This document shows, piece after piece, positions 1 to 9,238 of a stretch of DNA of 64,000 bases. Under the pieces are notes generated by a model. It was not told the origin of the DNA, did no database searches, and was given only the letters and a program-made list of their open reading frames with translations. How positions within the stretch are numbered: the stretch's first letter is position 1; each line of letters starts with the position of its first letter. Origin of the DNA: Herbaspirillum sp. DW155 (GTDB taxonomy: Bacteria > Pseudomonadota > Gammaproteobacteria > Burkholderiales > Burkholderiaceae_D); NCBI RefSeq assembly GCF_037076565.1, contig NZ_AP029028.1:5084001-5148000 (forward strand). Reading direction: 5' to 3'. The translations under genes were made by a program, and so were the position numbers.

Positions 1-147
1 GCCCGCACAGGCCAAGCCTTCTTGCGAGATGGTCGCACGCGTCACTTCCACGGCGTCAAAGCCCAGAACATCATAGCCACCGCGCTTCAACGAAAACGCC
101 ATGCCCTTGCCCATATTGCCCAGGCCGATAACCCCAATCTTCTTCAT
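1..147 (-). CDS. NAD(P)-dependent 3-hydroxyisobutyrate dehydrogenase-family oxidoreductase (N-terminal part only)
   Basis: Only the first 49 codons lie in the window; the gene runs off the left edge. The visible start is a Rossmann nucleotide-binding beta-alpha-beta unit with the GLGNMG motif at residues 8-13, typical of the 3-hydroxyisobutyrate / tartronate-semialdehyde dehydrogenase family, which reduces or oxidises short hydroxy acids with NAD(P). The ATG at 147 is preceded by a purine-rich stretch (GAGGAACGG). It is divergent from the LysR gene at 383, so that regulator may control it. The substrate cannot be told from this fragment. Confidence 0.75.
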   Translation of the reverse strand, partial: MKKIGVIGLGNMGKGMAFSLKRGGYDVLGFDAVEVTRATISQEGLACAG

Positions 148-223
148 TCCGTTCCTCTGCTCAGTTAATAAATCACCAAATGAATGCGCCCCGCCTCATA
201 AGGATGCACAGAATCGCACCAAA

Positions 224-233
224 ATTGCGCAAT
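224..233. promoter_or_regulatory. Palindrome ATTGCGCAAT in the divergent promoter region
   Basis: A perfect 10-bp palindrome lies in the 235-bp gap between the divergent oxidoreductase (start 147) and LysR gene (start 383). The TTGC/GCAA arms resemble the core of LysR-type binding boxes. It is a plausible autoregulatory site, but a single short palindrome is weak evidence. The rest of the gap is AT-rich and shows nothing else. Confidence 0.3.
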
Positions 234-382
234 GCAGCAAATAACAGGTGTAAGGCACAACTTGCTGGTAGATGAGTGCCTTTTAGCTGAACTTGCATCG
301 CATGACGTTGAGTTTGGAGTCTTTGGCAATTACAATCAATGTGCACGGATAATCTTTATTGTTCTAATTTGGAGAACTTGAA

Positions 383-1297
383 ATGAGCGAGATGTTGAAT
401 GAAAACCGTCTCTCCTATTTGTTCGAAGCAGTCAAAACGGGGACGGTGAGAGCGGCGGCCGATTCGTTGGACATCGCGCCATCGGCAATCAGTCGGCAGA
501 TAAGCCTGCTCGAACAAGAGCTGGACGTTCCCCTCATTGAGCGACACAAACGAGGGGTTAGCCCTACCGAGGCGGGAAAGCTGCTCATCGAATATTTCCG
601 CGAACAACGTTCGCACCAGTCGGATTTACTGACGAAACTTCAGGAGATTCGAGGCCTGCGCCGCGGCTCGATAAACGTCATCATGGGTGAAGGTTTCATC
701 TCTGACATGGTGAGCGGCCCCATCAAGCAGTTTTGCAAGAAGTACCCCGAGATATCGCTGGTTCTGGACCTGGCCGGAACGAACGAAGTCGTCAGCGCTG
801 TAGGGTCTGACGAAGCGGAGATTGGACTAGTTTTCAACCCGCCTGTTGACCCGAAGATTGTCAGTCGCGCCATTGCCAAGCAGCCGATGTACGCGATTGT
901 GGGAAAAGAGTTCCCTCTTCTGGGGAAGGTCGAGTCAGTGACGTTGCGGGACTTGGCCAGCTATCCAATGGCGCTGACGCACCTTGCCTATGGAACACGT
1001 CAACTGGTTGAAGCAGCGATGCTTATCGAGAAGGTGCGCTTCTCTCCCACCATTACGACGAACTCCATTGCCATCTTGAAGCACTTCGTGAAATCAGAAT
1101 TGGGCTTTACCCTGCTTCCACTGTTCGCCGTTACAGCGGAAATGTCTAACGACGAGCTCTATACAATCCCCGTCCGAAACACCCTCTTGGCCCGCTCGGA
1201 GGCGCATCTGATTACGCGGACAGGCCGGAAGCTATCCCTTGCAGCAGACCGTCTACTGCAGCACCTGAGTACAAGGATGAAAGCATTCCAAATTTGA
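383..1297 (+). CDS. LysR-family transcriptional regulator
   Basis: A 304-residue protein of normal LysR length. It has an N-terminal winged HTH (about residues 8-66, including AADSLDIAPSAISRQISLLE) followed by a periplasmic-binding-protein-like effector domain (about 95-295). The ATG is preceded by GGAGAA at good spacing. It is divergent from the dehydrogenase-family gene at the left edge, the usual arrangement for a LysR regulator and its target. The effector is unknown. Confidence 0.9.
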   Translation: MSEMLNENRLSYLFEAVKTGTVRAAADSLDIAPSAISRQISLLEQELDVPLIERHKRGVSPTEAGKLLIEYFREQRSHQSDLLTKLQEIRGLRRGSINVIMGEGFISDMVSGPIKQFCKKYPEISLVLDLAGTNEVVSAVGSDEAEIGLVFNPPVDPKIVSRAIAKQPMYAIVGKEFPLLGKVESVTLRDLASYPMALTHLAYGTRQLVEAAMLIEKVRFSPTITTNSIAILKHFVKSELGFTLLPLFAVTAEMSNDELYTIPVRNTLLARSEAHLITRTGRKLSLAADRLLQHLSTRMKAFQI

Positions 1298-1303
1298 TGG
1301 CCG

Positions 1304-1327
1304 AAAAAAGGGCCCCACACGGGGGCC
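1304..1327 (-). terminator. Rho-independent terminator of the minus-strand amino-acid ABC operon
   Basis: Read on the minus strand, a GC-only stem (GGCCCC / GGGGCC with a GTGT loop) is followed directly by six T residues. It lies just downstream of the stop of the VOC gene (1369) and between two converging genes. Confidence 0.75.
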
Positions 1328-1368
1328 AAAAGGGAAGGTACTGCGTGGTACTCGTTACAGCTCACACC

Positions 1369-2256
1369 TTATGCTCTCTGGAATTCCATAATCACATTGC
1401 CACACTGGTCAGGTGAGATGACATAGCTTCCACTGGGCGACTTCTGGAAACGCACACCATTTTCTTGCCAGATATTTTCCAGGTTCGCGAATTGAGGTGT
1501 AGAAACCGAGATTGAAATGCCATGCGCTTGGTCTTCATCATCCCACTTCGGAAAGTCAACCTCCCCCAGAAGCGCTTTGGCAACATCCTTTGTGGCAATT
1601 CGAATCAATCCACACCCTGTATCGGCCACCACCAGACCATCACTCACCGTCACGGCCGATTTACCATAGAACTGCTCGTAGCGACGCGCCAGTAGCTTGG
1701 GCTCAGGTGCTACGTAGGTCACCGCAGTGACCGCATTGACCTCGTTCGGGTGTTTCTGCCACTCAGGAATCCAGATGAGCTCCGGCCGATGCTGGTGACA
1801 GATGAAGTTAGAGACATCGCGCTGCTCCTCATTCATGAACAGCCCCAGAGAGACAACCGCCACATCTGGCGTACCATCTGGCTTCTTCATGTTGCGGACG
1901 AAGTCAATTTGTCCTTGACTCTTCAGACCGCGCTCCATCAACAACTGATGGTCTCCCTTGCCATCCTTGCTGTGCAACGCCACCAAGCCGAGACCTTCGA
2001 CCCGGTCAGTGAAGTTGCCCACATTGCTCCCGTAGCAAAAGCCGTTGACAGCGTTCGTACCAAACTTGGAAGCGTCATGCACCGCGATGATTTCGATGAA
2101 GTTATCGACGAACATCAGCAGCGAGAGTGTCGTTCCCCAAGGGTGATACCCGACAGGAGTAGGAGCAAATCCGAGCTTCTGAAATTGCTTGCGGACGTGC
2201 TCGAAGTCGCGAACGGTCACGACCGGATGGTCAATACCAAATTGCGTTTGTGCCAT
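1369..2256 (-). CDS. VOC (glyoxalase/dioxygenase-fold) family protein
   Basis: A 295-residue protein whose N-terminus (FGIDHPVVTVRDFEHVRKQF) and later HGISISVSTPQ region resemble the vicinal-oxygen-chelate fold; VOC proteins are metal-dependent lyases, isomerases, dioxygenases or binding proteins. A good ribosome site (AGAGGT) precedes the ATG. It is the last gene of the minus-strand unit that starts with the amino-acid binding protein, only 2 bp after the serine acetyltransferase stop, so the two are probably translationally coupled. The substrate is not recognisable; the context suggests a small amino-acid-derived or sulfur compound. Confidence 0.7.
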   Translation of the reverse strand: MAQTQFGIDHPVVTVRDFEHVRKQFQKLGFAPTPVGYHPWGTTLSLLMFVDNFIEIIAVHDASKFGTNAVNGFCYGSNVGNFTDRVEGLGLVALHSKDGKGDHQLLMERGLKSQGQIDFVRNMKKPDGTPDVAVVSLGLFMNEEQRDVSNFICHQHRPELIWIPEWQKHPNEVNAVTAVTYVAPEPKLLARRYEQFYGKSAVTVSDGLVVADTGCGLIRIATKDVAKALLGEVDFPKWDDEDQAHGISISVSTPQFANLENIWQENGVRFQKSPSGSYVISPDQCGNVIMEFQRA

Positions 2257-2258
2257 AT

Positions 2259-3104
2259 CTACCTCTTTTGAGCCTGAGTGGATGTTGATTTGAAGTCTGC
2301 GTCGATGGCGTCAAGACGCTCAGGAACGTCGCCAATCTCCTTGGCGGGAATGCCGGCCACAACCTTGCGAGCACCAACGCTCTTCAGCACGACGCTGGAG
2401 GCAGCCACCAAGGCGCCAGGTCCCACTTCAATGTTTCCTAAAATTGTCGCACCCGCACAAACGGTTGCCCCCTTGCGAATTTTGGGATGCCGGTCGCCGG
2501 CCTGAGTCAACGTGCTGCCCAGGGTGACGCCATGCCAAATGTTTACATCGTCTTCAATAACAGCGGTCGACCCGACAACGAGCCCCATACCGTGGTCGAT
2601 AAATACCTGCTTGCCGATACGCGCAGCAGGGTGAATATCGATGCCGTACTGGATGGCGCTCCAGTTCTGAATCATTGCCGCCAACTGGTGCTTGCGCTCC
2701 ACCCACAGCGCATTTGTAATGCGATAAACCTGAAGTGCCTGAAAGCCGCGAAAGCTGAGGAATCCCGTCAGTAGGTCAGGGCATGCAGGATTGACCGCAT
2801 CCAGCTTTTCCAAGTCGAGCGCGGCGAACTCGGAGATTTCCGGTGTGCGTTCGAGAACGGTCTTGAACTCGCCAAAGAGTTGGATGGCCTCAGGGGCCGA
2901 TGCCTCAATCGCTTGCGCAAGCGTGGCTGCCAGAGCTGCTTCGAACGACGGCTGCGCAAGAATCAGTTGGTCAAGTGTCCCTCCCAGCAGCGGGGTCGTG
3001 GCCTGGAGCTCCTTTGCTTGTGCAAACAGAGCGTCCCAAATCTCTGGCACCTTGCAACGGTCCCCTGTCCCCTGCGCCAGTCCGGCGCTATCTAGTGCTG
3101 TCAT
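2259..3104 (-). CDS. Serine O-acetyltransferase family protein (CysE/EpsC type)
   Basis: About 281 residues. The C-terminal half is a left-handed beta-helix of hexapeptide repeats with the hallmark run from GIDIHPAARIG through FIDHGMG and the catalytic His-containing DDVNIWHGVTLG segment, as in enzymes that make O-acetylserine for cysteine synthesis. I place the start at ATG 3104 (AAGGAAAGACC upstream) rather than the upstream TTG. It sits directly after the amino-acid ABC ATPase gene and before the VOC gene. A second, operon-linked SAT next to a transporter suggests uptake-linked sulfur amino-acid metabolism rather than housekeeping cysteine synthesis; this is inference. Confidence 0.85.
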   Translation of the reverse strand: MTALDSAGLAQGTGDRCKVPEIWDALFAQAKELQATTPLLGGTLDQLILAQPSFEAALAATLAQAIEASAPEAIQLFGEFKTVLERTPEISEFAALDLEKLDAVNPACPDLLTGFLSFRGFQALQVYRITNALWVERKHQLAAMIQNWSAIQYGIDIHPAARIGKQVFIDHGMGLVVGSTAVIEDDVNIWHGVTLGSTLTQAGDRHPKIRKGATVCAGATILGNIEVGPGALVAASSVVLKSVGARKVVAGIPAKEIGDVPERLDAIDADFKSTSTQAQKR

Positions 3105-3139
3105 TGGTCTTTCCTTTACAACGTTCAATGCACTATTTC

Positions 3140-3898
3140 CTAGTGCTTCAGTACCCGCGACAGGAACGAACGCGTCCGTTCCTCCTTCGGGCTATCGAAG
3201 ATGTCCTCCGGGCTGCCGGCCTCCAGTACCGTTCCGCGGTCGATAAAGACGACGCGATTCGCAACTTCACGCGCGAAACCCATCTCATGCGTCACAATGA
3301 CCATCGTCATTCCCTCGTTGGCCAGCTCCCGCATGACATCAAGGACTTCGCGCACCATCTCGGGGTCCAACGCGGAAGTGGGCTCATCGAACAGCATGAC
3401 GTGGGGTTCCATGGCCAGGGCACGCGCAATGGCAACACGCTGCTGCTGTCCTCCTGACAGTTGTCCGGGATATTTCATTGCGTGGTCCTGCAGGCCGACG
3501 CGCTTCAGCAGCCGCATCCCGTTTTCCTCGGCGTCCTTTTGGTTCTTGTGCCGCACGCGCATGGGTGCCAGTGTGATGTTCTCCAGTACCGTCATGTGTG
3601 GGAACAGGTTGAACTGCTGGAAGACCATCCCTACACCTTTTCGAACGTCGGTCAGACGCTTATCGTCGCCGATTTCACGTTCCTCTTCGCAAGGAAGTTC
3701 GCAGCCATCGACTAGAATGCTCCCCTTTTGAAATACTTCCAGACCATTGATACAGCGAATCAGCGTTGATTTTCCCGAACCGCTGGCACCGATGACCACA
3801 ACCACCTCACCACGGCCGATTTGAAGGTCAACACCGCGCAGCACCTGCACCGGACCGTAGGCTTTGTTCAGATTACGAATAGAAACAATCGCATTCAT
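3140..3898 (-). CDS. Polar amino-acid ABC transporter ATP-binding protein (GlnQ/AapP type)
   Basis: A 252-residue ABC ATPase of standard PAAT size. Walker A is GASGSGKST (about residues 37-45), the signature is LSGGQQQR (about 144-151), Walker B is VMLFDEP followed by TSALDPE, and the switch His is in VTHEMGFA. It energises import through the two permeases encoded upstream. The RBS AAAGGAAA precedes the ATG. Confidence 0.93.
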   Translation of the reverse strand: MNAIVSIRNLNKAYGPVQVLRGVDLQIGRGEVVVVIGASGSGKSTLIRCINGLEVFQKGSILVDGCELPCEEEREIGDDKRLTDVRKGVGMVFQQFNLFPHMTVLENITLAPMRVRHKNQKDAEENGMRLLKRVGLQDHAMKYPGQLSGGQQQRVAIARALAMEPHVMLFDEPTSALDPEMVREVLDVMRELANEGMTMVIVTHEMGFAREVANRVVFIDRGTVLEAGSPEDIFDSPKEERTRSFLSRVLKH

Positions 3899-3920
3899 TC
3901 AGATTTCCTTTCTGCAGATA

Positions 3921-5057
3921 TCAGCGATGGCCGCTCGCCATCTTGGCTTCGAGTCGACGCGCACCGAAAGTAACGACGGAGGCGATTGCCAGGTAAACCG
4001 TGAACATGAACAGGTAGATTTCATAGGTGTAACCACCCGATTGCGGATTCACCAACACCATCTGGCCTGCGCGCAAGAAATCCGTGATTCCGATAATGAA
4101 GAGCAGCGGAACGGTATTGAACACGTCCAGGACGTTACCCACCAGCGCCGGCACCACCACCCTCAGGGCCTGCGGCAATACCACATCGCGATTGATGTAA
4201 TACGGAGTCATGCCGAGGGACTGTGCCGCCTCGACCTGCCCTTTGGGAACGCTCTGTAGACCGCTTCGGACGTATTCGGCGACATACGCCGCAAAGAACA
4301 GCGTGAAGCCGAAAAGACCGCGCACAAGGTCGGGGCCAGGATGTTCCGGGCTCAGCAGCGGAGTCACTACCCAGATGCAATAGACAACCAAAATCAAAGG
4401 CAGTGACCGCATCACCTCGATATAGGAGGTGCAAATTACCTGGACGCCCGCAAACCTGCTCCGGCGACCAAAGGCCAACGCCACGCCAAGCGGAATGGAG
4501 AGAACCGAGGCGGCCAGGGTAAAGAGCACGCTCATCATCAGGCCACCAACGCGGTCCCATCCCGCCGGAGCAACGAGCCCCATAATGGCGAGGAACCCGA
4601 GGCACCACAATACAGCAGCGTATTTCCTGAGTGACGACACCTTCAATGCCACCGCATGAGCGAGGATGCCCACCGCCATGCAACCAAAGAGATAGGTCGC
4701 TGTACTGCCGCCGCTATAGGAGGCATAGAGACCGACAAACGCAAGGACCACAATGGATGCCATGGTAAAGCTCGCCGATGCCGTCACGAGGGCACTGAAA
4801 GTGATACCGACCAAAGCAGAACTCAGGACGGCTGCCCCCCAGACTCTGGGCACCAGCTCTGCCGGTAAGGTTCCGACTATCAACACGCGCAGATTCTCTT
4901 CGACCGCATGCCATTTGGCCACGCTGATGCCCCAGTGAAGCAAAGAGATGGCAGCCCAGATAATCAGCGGAAGAATGACCAGCGTCAGAAGCGAATCCGC
5001 TGGTGTAGCGAAGAGATTCCTTCTCACCCACTTCATCGAGATGCTATTGGCGCTCAT
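3921..5057 (-). CDS. Amino-acid ABC transporter permease (AapM-like)
   Basis: A 378-residue inner-membrane protein with several hydrophobic segments. The C-terminal half carries the binding-protein-dependent transport domain with the EAA-type loop (residues about 277-300, containing EAAQSLGMTPY). The long N-terminal half with additional membrane segments matches the AapM branch of general L-amino-acid transporters rather than the short GlnP type. Its start overlaps the stop of the preceding permease gene by 4 bp (ATGA). Confidence 0.88.
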   Translation of the reverse strand: MSANSISMKWVRRNLFATPADSLLTLVILPLIIWAAISLLHWGISVAKWHAVEENLRVLIVGTLPAELVPRVWGAAVLSSALVGITFSALVTASASFTMASIVVLAFVGLYASYSGGSTATYLFGCMAVGILAHAVALKVSSLRKYAAVLWCLGFLAIMGLVAPAGWDRVGGLMMSVLFTLAASVLSIPLGVALAFGRRSRFAGVQVICTSYIEVMRSLPLILVVYCIWVVTPLLSPEHPGPDLVRGLFGFTLFFAAYVAEYVRSGLQSVPKGQVEAAQSLGMTPYYINRDVVLPQALRVVVPALVGNVLDVFNTVPLLFIIGITDFLRAGQMVLVNPQSGGYTYEIYLFMFTVYLAIASVVTFGARRLEAKMASGHR

Positions 5058-6238
5058 CGGGCACCTCCTTTTTTGAGCAAGCGCTTGTTTGCCGCGTTTA
5101 TCCCCCAGCTAATCATCCAGCTGACCAGCAGGTACACCACCATCACCACAATCATCCCTTCAAGGCTCCGTCCCGATTGGTTAGCGACCGTTCCATAGAC
5201 GTTGAACAAGTCAGAGAAGCCAATCGCGATGCCCAGGGAGGTCGATTTGGCCAGACTGATGTACTGGTTACCGAAAGCCGGCAGTACGACGCGGGCGACC
5301 TGTGGAATCAGCACATCCTTGAAGGTCGCGCGACGTGTGAGTCCAAGCGCGGCAGCCGCCTCCCACTGTCCCTTCGGAATGGCATTGATGGAACCGCGCA
5401 CAATCTCAGCCAGGAAGGCTGCCGTATAAACGCTCAGGCCAAGTAGCAACGCGATGATTTCAGGGCTCAGACTGAAACCGCCACTCACGTTGAAGCCGGT
5501 AATTTCAGGATAGGTCGCTACCAGAGGGAAGCCCAAAGCGAGACTGACCACAAGGCTGACGACAGCGTAAGCCACCCAGGCAATACGCTTTTGTTTGCTC
5601 AGTCCAGCTTTCAGCAGGAAGACGGGCACCAGGAGCATTGCTACCATGGCAGTGAGTGACGGCTGTTGAACCAGCTCCAATCCAGGGAAATAGAGGCCTT
5701 GCTGGGAGAACAGAACCGAATTCAGCCAGAGAGTCGCATCATTGAGCGCTGGCATGCGCAGGACAACAGCGAAATACCAAAACACCAGCTGAATGAGCAT
5801 CGGCGTATTTCGGACGAATTCGACCAGTACGAAGCTCAGTTGGCGCACCAGCCAATTCTGTGAAACACGGGCAATACCCAGGAACACACCGAGAACAGTG
5901 GCGGCCGCAATGGCCAACAACGATGTCTTCAGGGTGTTCAACAGGCCCAGGAACAGGGCCTGGGCGTTGGTATCGCTCGACACGAACTTGCGCATGCCAT
6001 CCAACGTCACCAGCTCACCTTCGCTGATGTCAAAGTTCGCGGACTGGGAGAGGAAGCCCATGTCAAAGCTGATACCGTTGCGCGCCAAGCCGCTGCGGAT
6101 TGCATAGGCAAGCCAGGCGAACAGGACAATTGCAACCACGACGATGGACGCTTGCTTTGCCAGATACAGGAGCCGCCGACGCGACTTAACTTCGGTACCT
6201 GCCGTGGAAGCCGGGATTTCGATAGTCATCTGAGTCAT
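5054..6238 (-). CDS. Amino-acid ABC transporter permease (AapQ-like)
   Basis: A 394-residue inner-membrane protein. It has an N-terminal membrane anchor (about residues 30-48), the transport domain beginning near LLNTLKTSLLAI, and an EAA loop (QWEAAAALGLTRR). It pairs with the following AapM-like permease as the heterodimeric channel, and their genes overlap by 4 bp. Order and sizes (J-Q-M-P) match the general L-amino-acid Aap system. Confidence 0.9.
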   Translation of the reverse strand: MTQMTIEIPASTAGTEVKSRRRLLYLAKQASIVVVAIVLFAWLAYAIRSGLARNGISFDMGFLSQSANFDISEGELVTLDGMRKFVSSDTNAQALFLGLLNTLKTSLLAIAAATVLGVFLGIARVSQNWLVRQLSFVLVEFVRNTPMLIQLVFWYFAVVLRMPALNDATLWLNSVLFSQQGLYFPGLELVQQPSLTAMVAMLLVPVFLLKAGLSKQKRIAWVAYAVVSLVVSLALGFPLVATYPEITGFNVSGGFSLSPEIIALLLGLSVYTAAFLAEIVRGSINAIPKGQWEAAAALGLTRRATFKDVLIPQVARVVLPAFGNQYISLAKSTSLGIAIGFSDLFNVYGTVANQSGRSLEGMIVVMVVYLLVSWMISWGINAANKRLLKKGGAR

Positions 6239-6302
6239 TTTGCTGAGGACCAGTTAGATGGCGATATCGCCAGGCCAGACGGCCTGGCGCAGTTCAGCCT
6301 GT

Positions 6303-7340
6303 TCAAATCCAGGGCGGTGAGTACAGGGCACCGCCTTCGGTCCAAGGCGCATTCAGGGTACCCTTGCGGTCAACATAGGTCGGCGTCTTGGGGCCCAGGT
6401 TACGCTCATACATCTCGCCGAAGTTACCGACTTGGGTAATGACCTTGCTCACGAAATCTGCCGGCAGACCGAAGTCAGGACCAAAGCTGCCACCGACGCC
6501 CAGGAACTTCTGCTGGAACGGGTCCTTGCTCTTCAGGCTAGCTTCGATGTTCGTGGACGTAATCTTGCTTTCTTCCGCTTGGAACAATGCGTAGGTAATC
6601 CAGCGGAGCGCGTTCCTCCAGCGCGAGTCATTAGCCACGGTGAAGCCGGCGAACGGCGATTTATCCAGGCTCTCGGGGAGAATCATGTATTCATCCGGCT
6701 TGGGTGCATTAGCTTTCCATGCAGCCAGTGCGGAGCGGTCCGTACTCATACCGATGCAGCGGCCTGACTCCATCGCGGCGAACAACTTTTCCAGGTTCTC
6801 GTAGGTCAGGACCTTGGTGTTGGCACTCCAGCCGTTGGCCTTGATGTAGCCGGAGAGTGTCTGCTCGGTAGCGGAACCTTGGGTGGTGCAGATGGTGGCA
6901 CCGTTCAATTCCTTGACCGACTTGATTTTGTTGCCCTTCACCATGATGGCATTGCCGTCATAGAAGTAGATGGGAAGGAAATCCACCGTGATGGCCGATT
7001 CTCTCGCGGGCTTCACCGTGGTGTGGGCAAATACGACATCCACTTGATTGGTCTGTACAGCGTTGAAGCGGCTTTTGTCGGTGACCACGACGAATTTCAC
7101 CTTCTTCGCGTCACCGAGCACTGCCGCGGCAACCGCGCGGCACATGTCAACGTCCAGACCTTCCATCTCGCCGTTCTTGGTGTTGAGGTAGCCGAAGCCT
7201 GGGGCAGAATTGTCCGTGCCACAATTCAGCACGCCGCGCTGCTTGACCTTGTCCAGGACCGAGGCCGCTTGGCTGGTAGACGCCGCCATACAGGCGGCGG
7301 CAAGAAGGATGATGCGTAGTGCAAAAGCAAAGCGTTTCAT
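6303..7340 (-). CDS. Periplasmic amino-acid-binding protein (AapJ-like)
   Basis: A 345-residue solute-binding protein with a Sec signal peptide (about residues 1-24, ending TSQAA) and the PAAT-family start VLDKVKQRGVLNCG. The start is set at ATG 7340 because GGAGGAATCTC lies immediately upstream; an upstream in-frame ATG at 7385 lacks this. It is the first gene of the operon and divergent from the LysR gene at 7470, which likely regulates it. Ligand specificity (general L-amino acids versus a special sulfur-containing amino acid) cannot be read from the sequence. Confidence 0.92.
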   Translation of the reverse strand: MKRFAFALRIILLAAACMAASTSQAASVLDKVKQRGVLNCGTDNSAPGFGYLNTKNGEMEGLDVDMCRAVAAAVLGDAKKVKFVVVTDKSRFNAVQTNQVDVVFAHTTVKPARESAITVDFLPIYFYDGNAIMVKGNKIKSVKELNGATICTTQGSATEQTLSGYIKANGWSANTKVLTYENLEKLFAAMESGRCIGMSTDRSALAAWKANAPKPDEYMILPESLDKSPFAGFTVANDSRWRNALRWITYALFQAEESKITSTNIEASLKSKDPFQQKFLGVGGSFGPDFGLPADFVSKVITQVGNFGEMYERNLGPKTPTYVDRKGTLNAPWTEGGALYSPPWI

Positions 7341-7469
7341 GAGATTCCTCCATTTTGATTGGCTGGCGGTTACTTGCCAGCTCATAATAGGAATCGCCTT
7401 TACTTAGGTCTACTTATCATTATTTAAGATATACATTAGTAAAATTTCCGATTTATTTGAGGTATCCAC

Positions 7470-8390
7470 ATGGAAATATCCAGGCTTCGCGCGCTTCGCG
7501 AGCTAGCTAATCGGCAAACAATGGCTGCAGTAGCAGACGCTCTCTGCCTTACTGCATCTGCTGTGTCGCAACAAATCTCGCAGTTGGAAGAGGAAGTTGG
7601 CGTACCGCTTACAGAGCGCCAAGGACGCGGAGTCCGCCTGACGCCGGCTGGAGAACTCCTGGTCGAGCACACAGAGCGATTAATGGTGGTCCTGGATGAG
7701 GCGAAAGCCGACATCGCCCAATTGAAGAAAGAAGTAGCGGGTGTACTTCGTGTGGCCGTCTTCCCGACAGTCGCAGCCGCGTTGATGCCTCACGTGGTGA
7801 ATGCACTTCGGGAGACTTACCCCTACCTGCAGGTGAAAATAGACGAGATGGAGCCTTCCGATGGCCTCGCAGCGCTTGGTTCCTGGCAGTCCGACGTATC
7901 GTTCGTTGATGACTTATCGCTGCAGCTGGCAACCAAGCCGAATTCGGCCGAATATCACCATGTGCTTGATGACTACCTATATGTGCTGCTTCCGCAGAAG
8001 CATCCGCTGGCAAAGAAGCAGACAGTATCCATCGGAGCACTTCGAGACGAACAATGGGCACTGGATTCAGCTTCGAGCGTCTACGCTGAGTTCGTTCAGA
8101 ATTTGTGCCGGCGGGCAGGTTACGAGCCAAACGTGAATGCCAACTGCCGCGGGTTCGAGGTTGTATCCGCGATGGTCTCCGCCGGCTGTTCGGTGACCGT
8201 GATGCCAGGCTTGCGGGTTGCCTACCGATTGAACAAGGTCGCCGCAGTCAAATTATCCCCTGAGGTCAAGCGACGAATTTCGATTGCCTACCGGAAGGGT
8301 GAACGAAACCATCCGGCTGTTAAGGTTTTCGTAGAACAAGCCATTCAGAGCGCCGCTGCCCTTGGCCTCACGAACCAACTGGGCAGCTAG
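7470..8390 (+). CDS. LysR-family transcriptional regulator of the adjacent amino-acid transporter
   Basis: A 306-residue protein with an N-terminal HTH (about residues 3-60, SAVSQQISQLEEEVGVPL) and a LysR substrate-binding domain. The ATG follows TGAGGTATCCAC. It is divergent from the binding-protein gene across a 129-bp AT-rich gap, the classical regulator/target arrangement. The C-terminus borders an AT-rich accessory region. Confidence 0.9.
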   Translation: MEISRLRALRELANRQTMAAVADALCLTASAVSQQISQLEEEVGVPLTERQGRGVRLTPAGELLVEHTERLMVVLDEAKADIAQLKKEVAGVLRVAVFPTVAAALMPHVVNALRETYPYLQVKIDEMEPSDGLAALGSWQSDVSFVDDLSLQLATKPNSAEYHHVLDDYLYVLLPQKHPLAKKQTVSIGALRDEQWALDSASSVYAEFVQNLCRRAGYEPNVNANCRGFEVVSAMVSAGCSVTVMPGLRVAYRLNKVAAVKLSPEVKRRISIAYRKGERNHPAVKVFVEQAIQSAAALGLTNQLGS

Positions 8391-8739
8391 CTGCTCATAG
8401 ATTTTTTTGGCGAATTTGCCAATACAATGATGGCTTTTCTTCTTATACAGCGCCTTCAGGAAAAACATCAGGTGCACGTTGCGGTCGCGCGCTAGTCGCC
8501 TGGGCTGCAAAGCGCGAAGCGCAATACGCCGACTTAAAACGCTTCTAAATTTGGGGATGTATTGGGAAGGTGTCTGTGCTCGTATTAAAGAGCGAAGTCC
8601 CTTTCCTCTCTAATGATTACGGAGAAATAAACGGAAGGGCTTCTATATGTAAGGAGAACCTTAATACAGAGAGGTGTATTTAGGGCCTCAAAAACCAATA
8701 GCTGAAAACCTACAAGCAAAATCAATAGGGGGTTTAAGG
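8391..8739. other. AT-rich non-coding left border of the accessory island
   Basis: About 350 bp with clearly lower GC than the flanking operons. A minus-strand frame (8253-8510) runs through it and into the LysR 3' end, but it has no ribosome site and no recognisable family. I see no convincing gene here. Confidence 0.4.
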
Positions 8740-8910
8740 ATGATATTTAAAGTGCTTCCCAGGGGAGGGAAAGCTCCGGCCAACGCCACAAACACTGTCT
8801 TCTTGGAAATCGACCACTGGAACGATTATTCATTCGTAACGCAGTTCTACATGGTATTCCATGATGAATCGGGTATTCAAATGCGCCGAAACGGCATTGA
8901 GGTGAAATAA
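8740..8910 (+). pseudogene. 57-residue N-terminal fragment of an unrecognised protein
   Basis: An ORF starting at ATG 8740, preceded by GGGGGTTTAAGG, encodes 57 residues with a compact beta-rich pattern (FKVLPRGGKAPANATNTVFL, then IDHWNDYSFVTQFYMVF). It stops just where base composition switches from AT-rich to GC-rich DNA (about 8911). This reads as the first domain of a longer protein cut by a recombination junction, not as a complete small protein. The parent family is not recognised. Confidence 0.4.
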
Positions 8911-9238
8911 GAATTAGTGGGCGATGAGCCCCGCCAGATTGGCGAACTGATTATCACCAACAGCGATGACGCGCGCGGCCGGCCGACCAAAGTTGCGCCG
9001 CTGCAGCGCGAATCCAGTGAGGTGTTGATGGAGCTGCTTGACGTCCAGGTCGATGCTTTCCGGGGGAGTCGCATGGTCCAGAAGGGCATTGAGCTCAAAG
9101 ATACCAGCCAGGGGTGTGCCGAACAGGTCCAAGCCTGGCTATTCGTTCGGGCCGGCGCACGGTTACCGCAAACATCCAGAGAGCGGTTCTTCAAAGAATC
9201 GGGCGGGGACCAGCACTAGGGAGAGCGTGTGATTACGC
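8911..9238. other. GC-rich segment without a convincing gene
   Basis: Both strands are open (plus about 8917-9219, minus 8914-9132) but neither has a ribosome site or a recognisable family. The abrupt composition change from the preceding fragment suggests a remnant of different origin. Confidence 0.3.
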
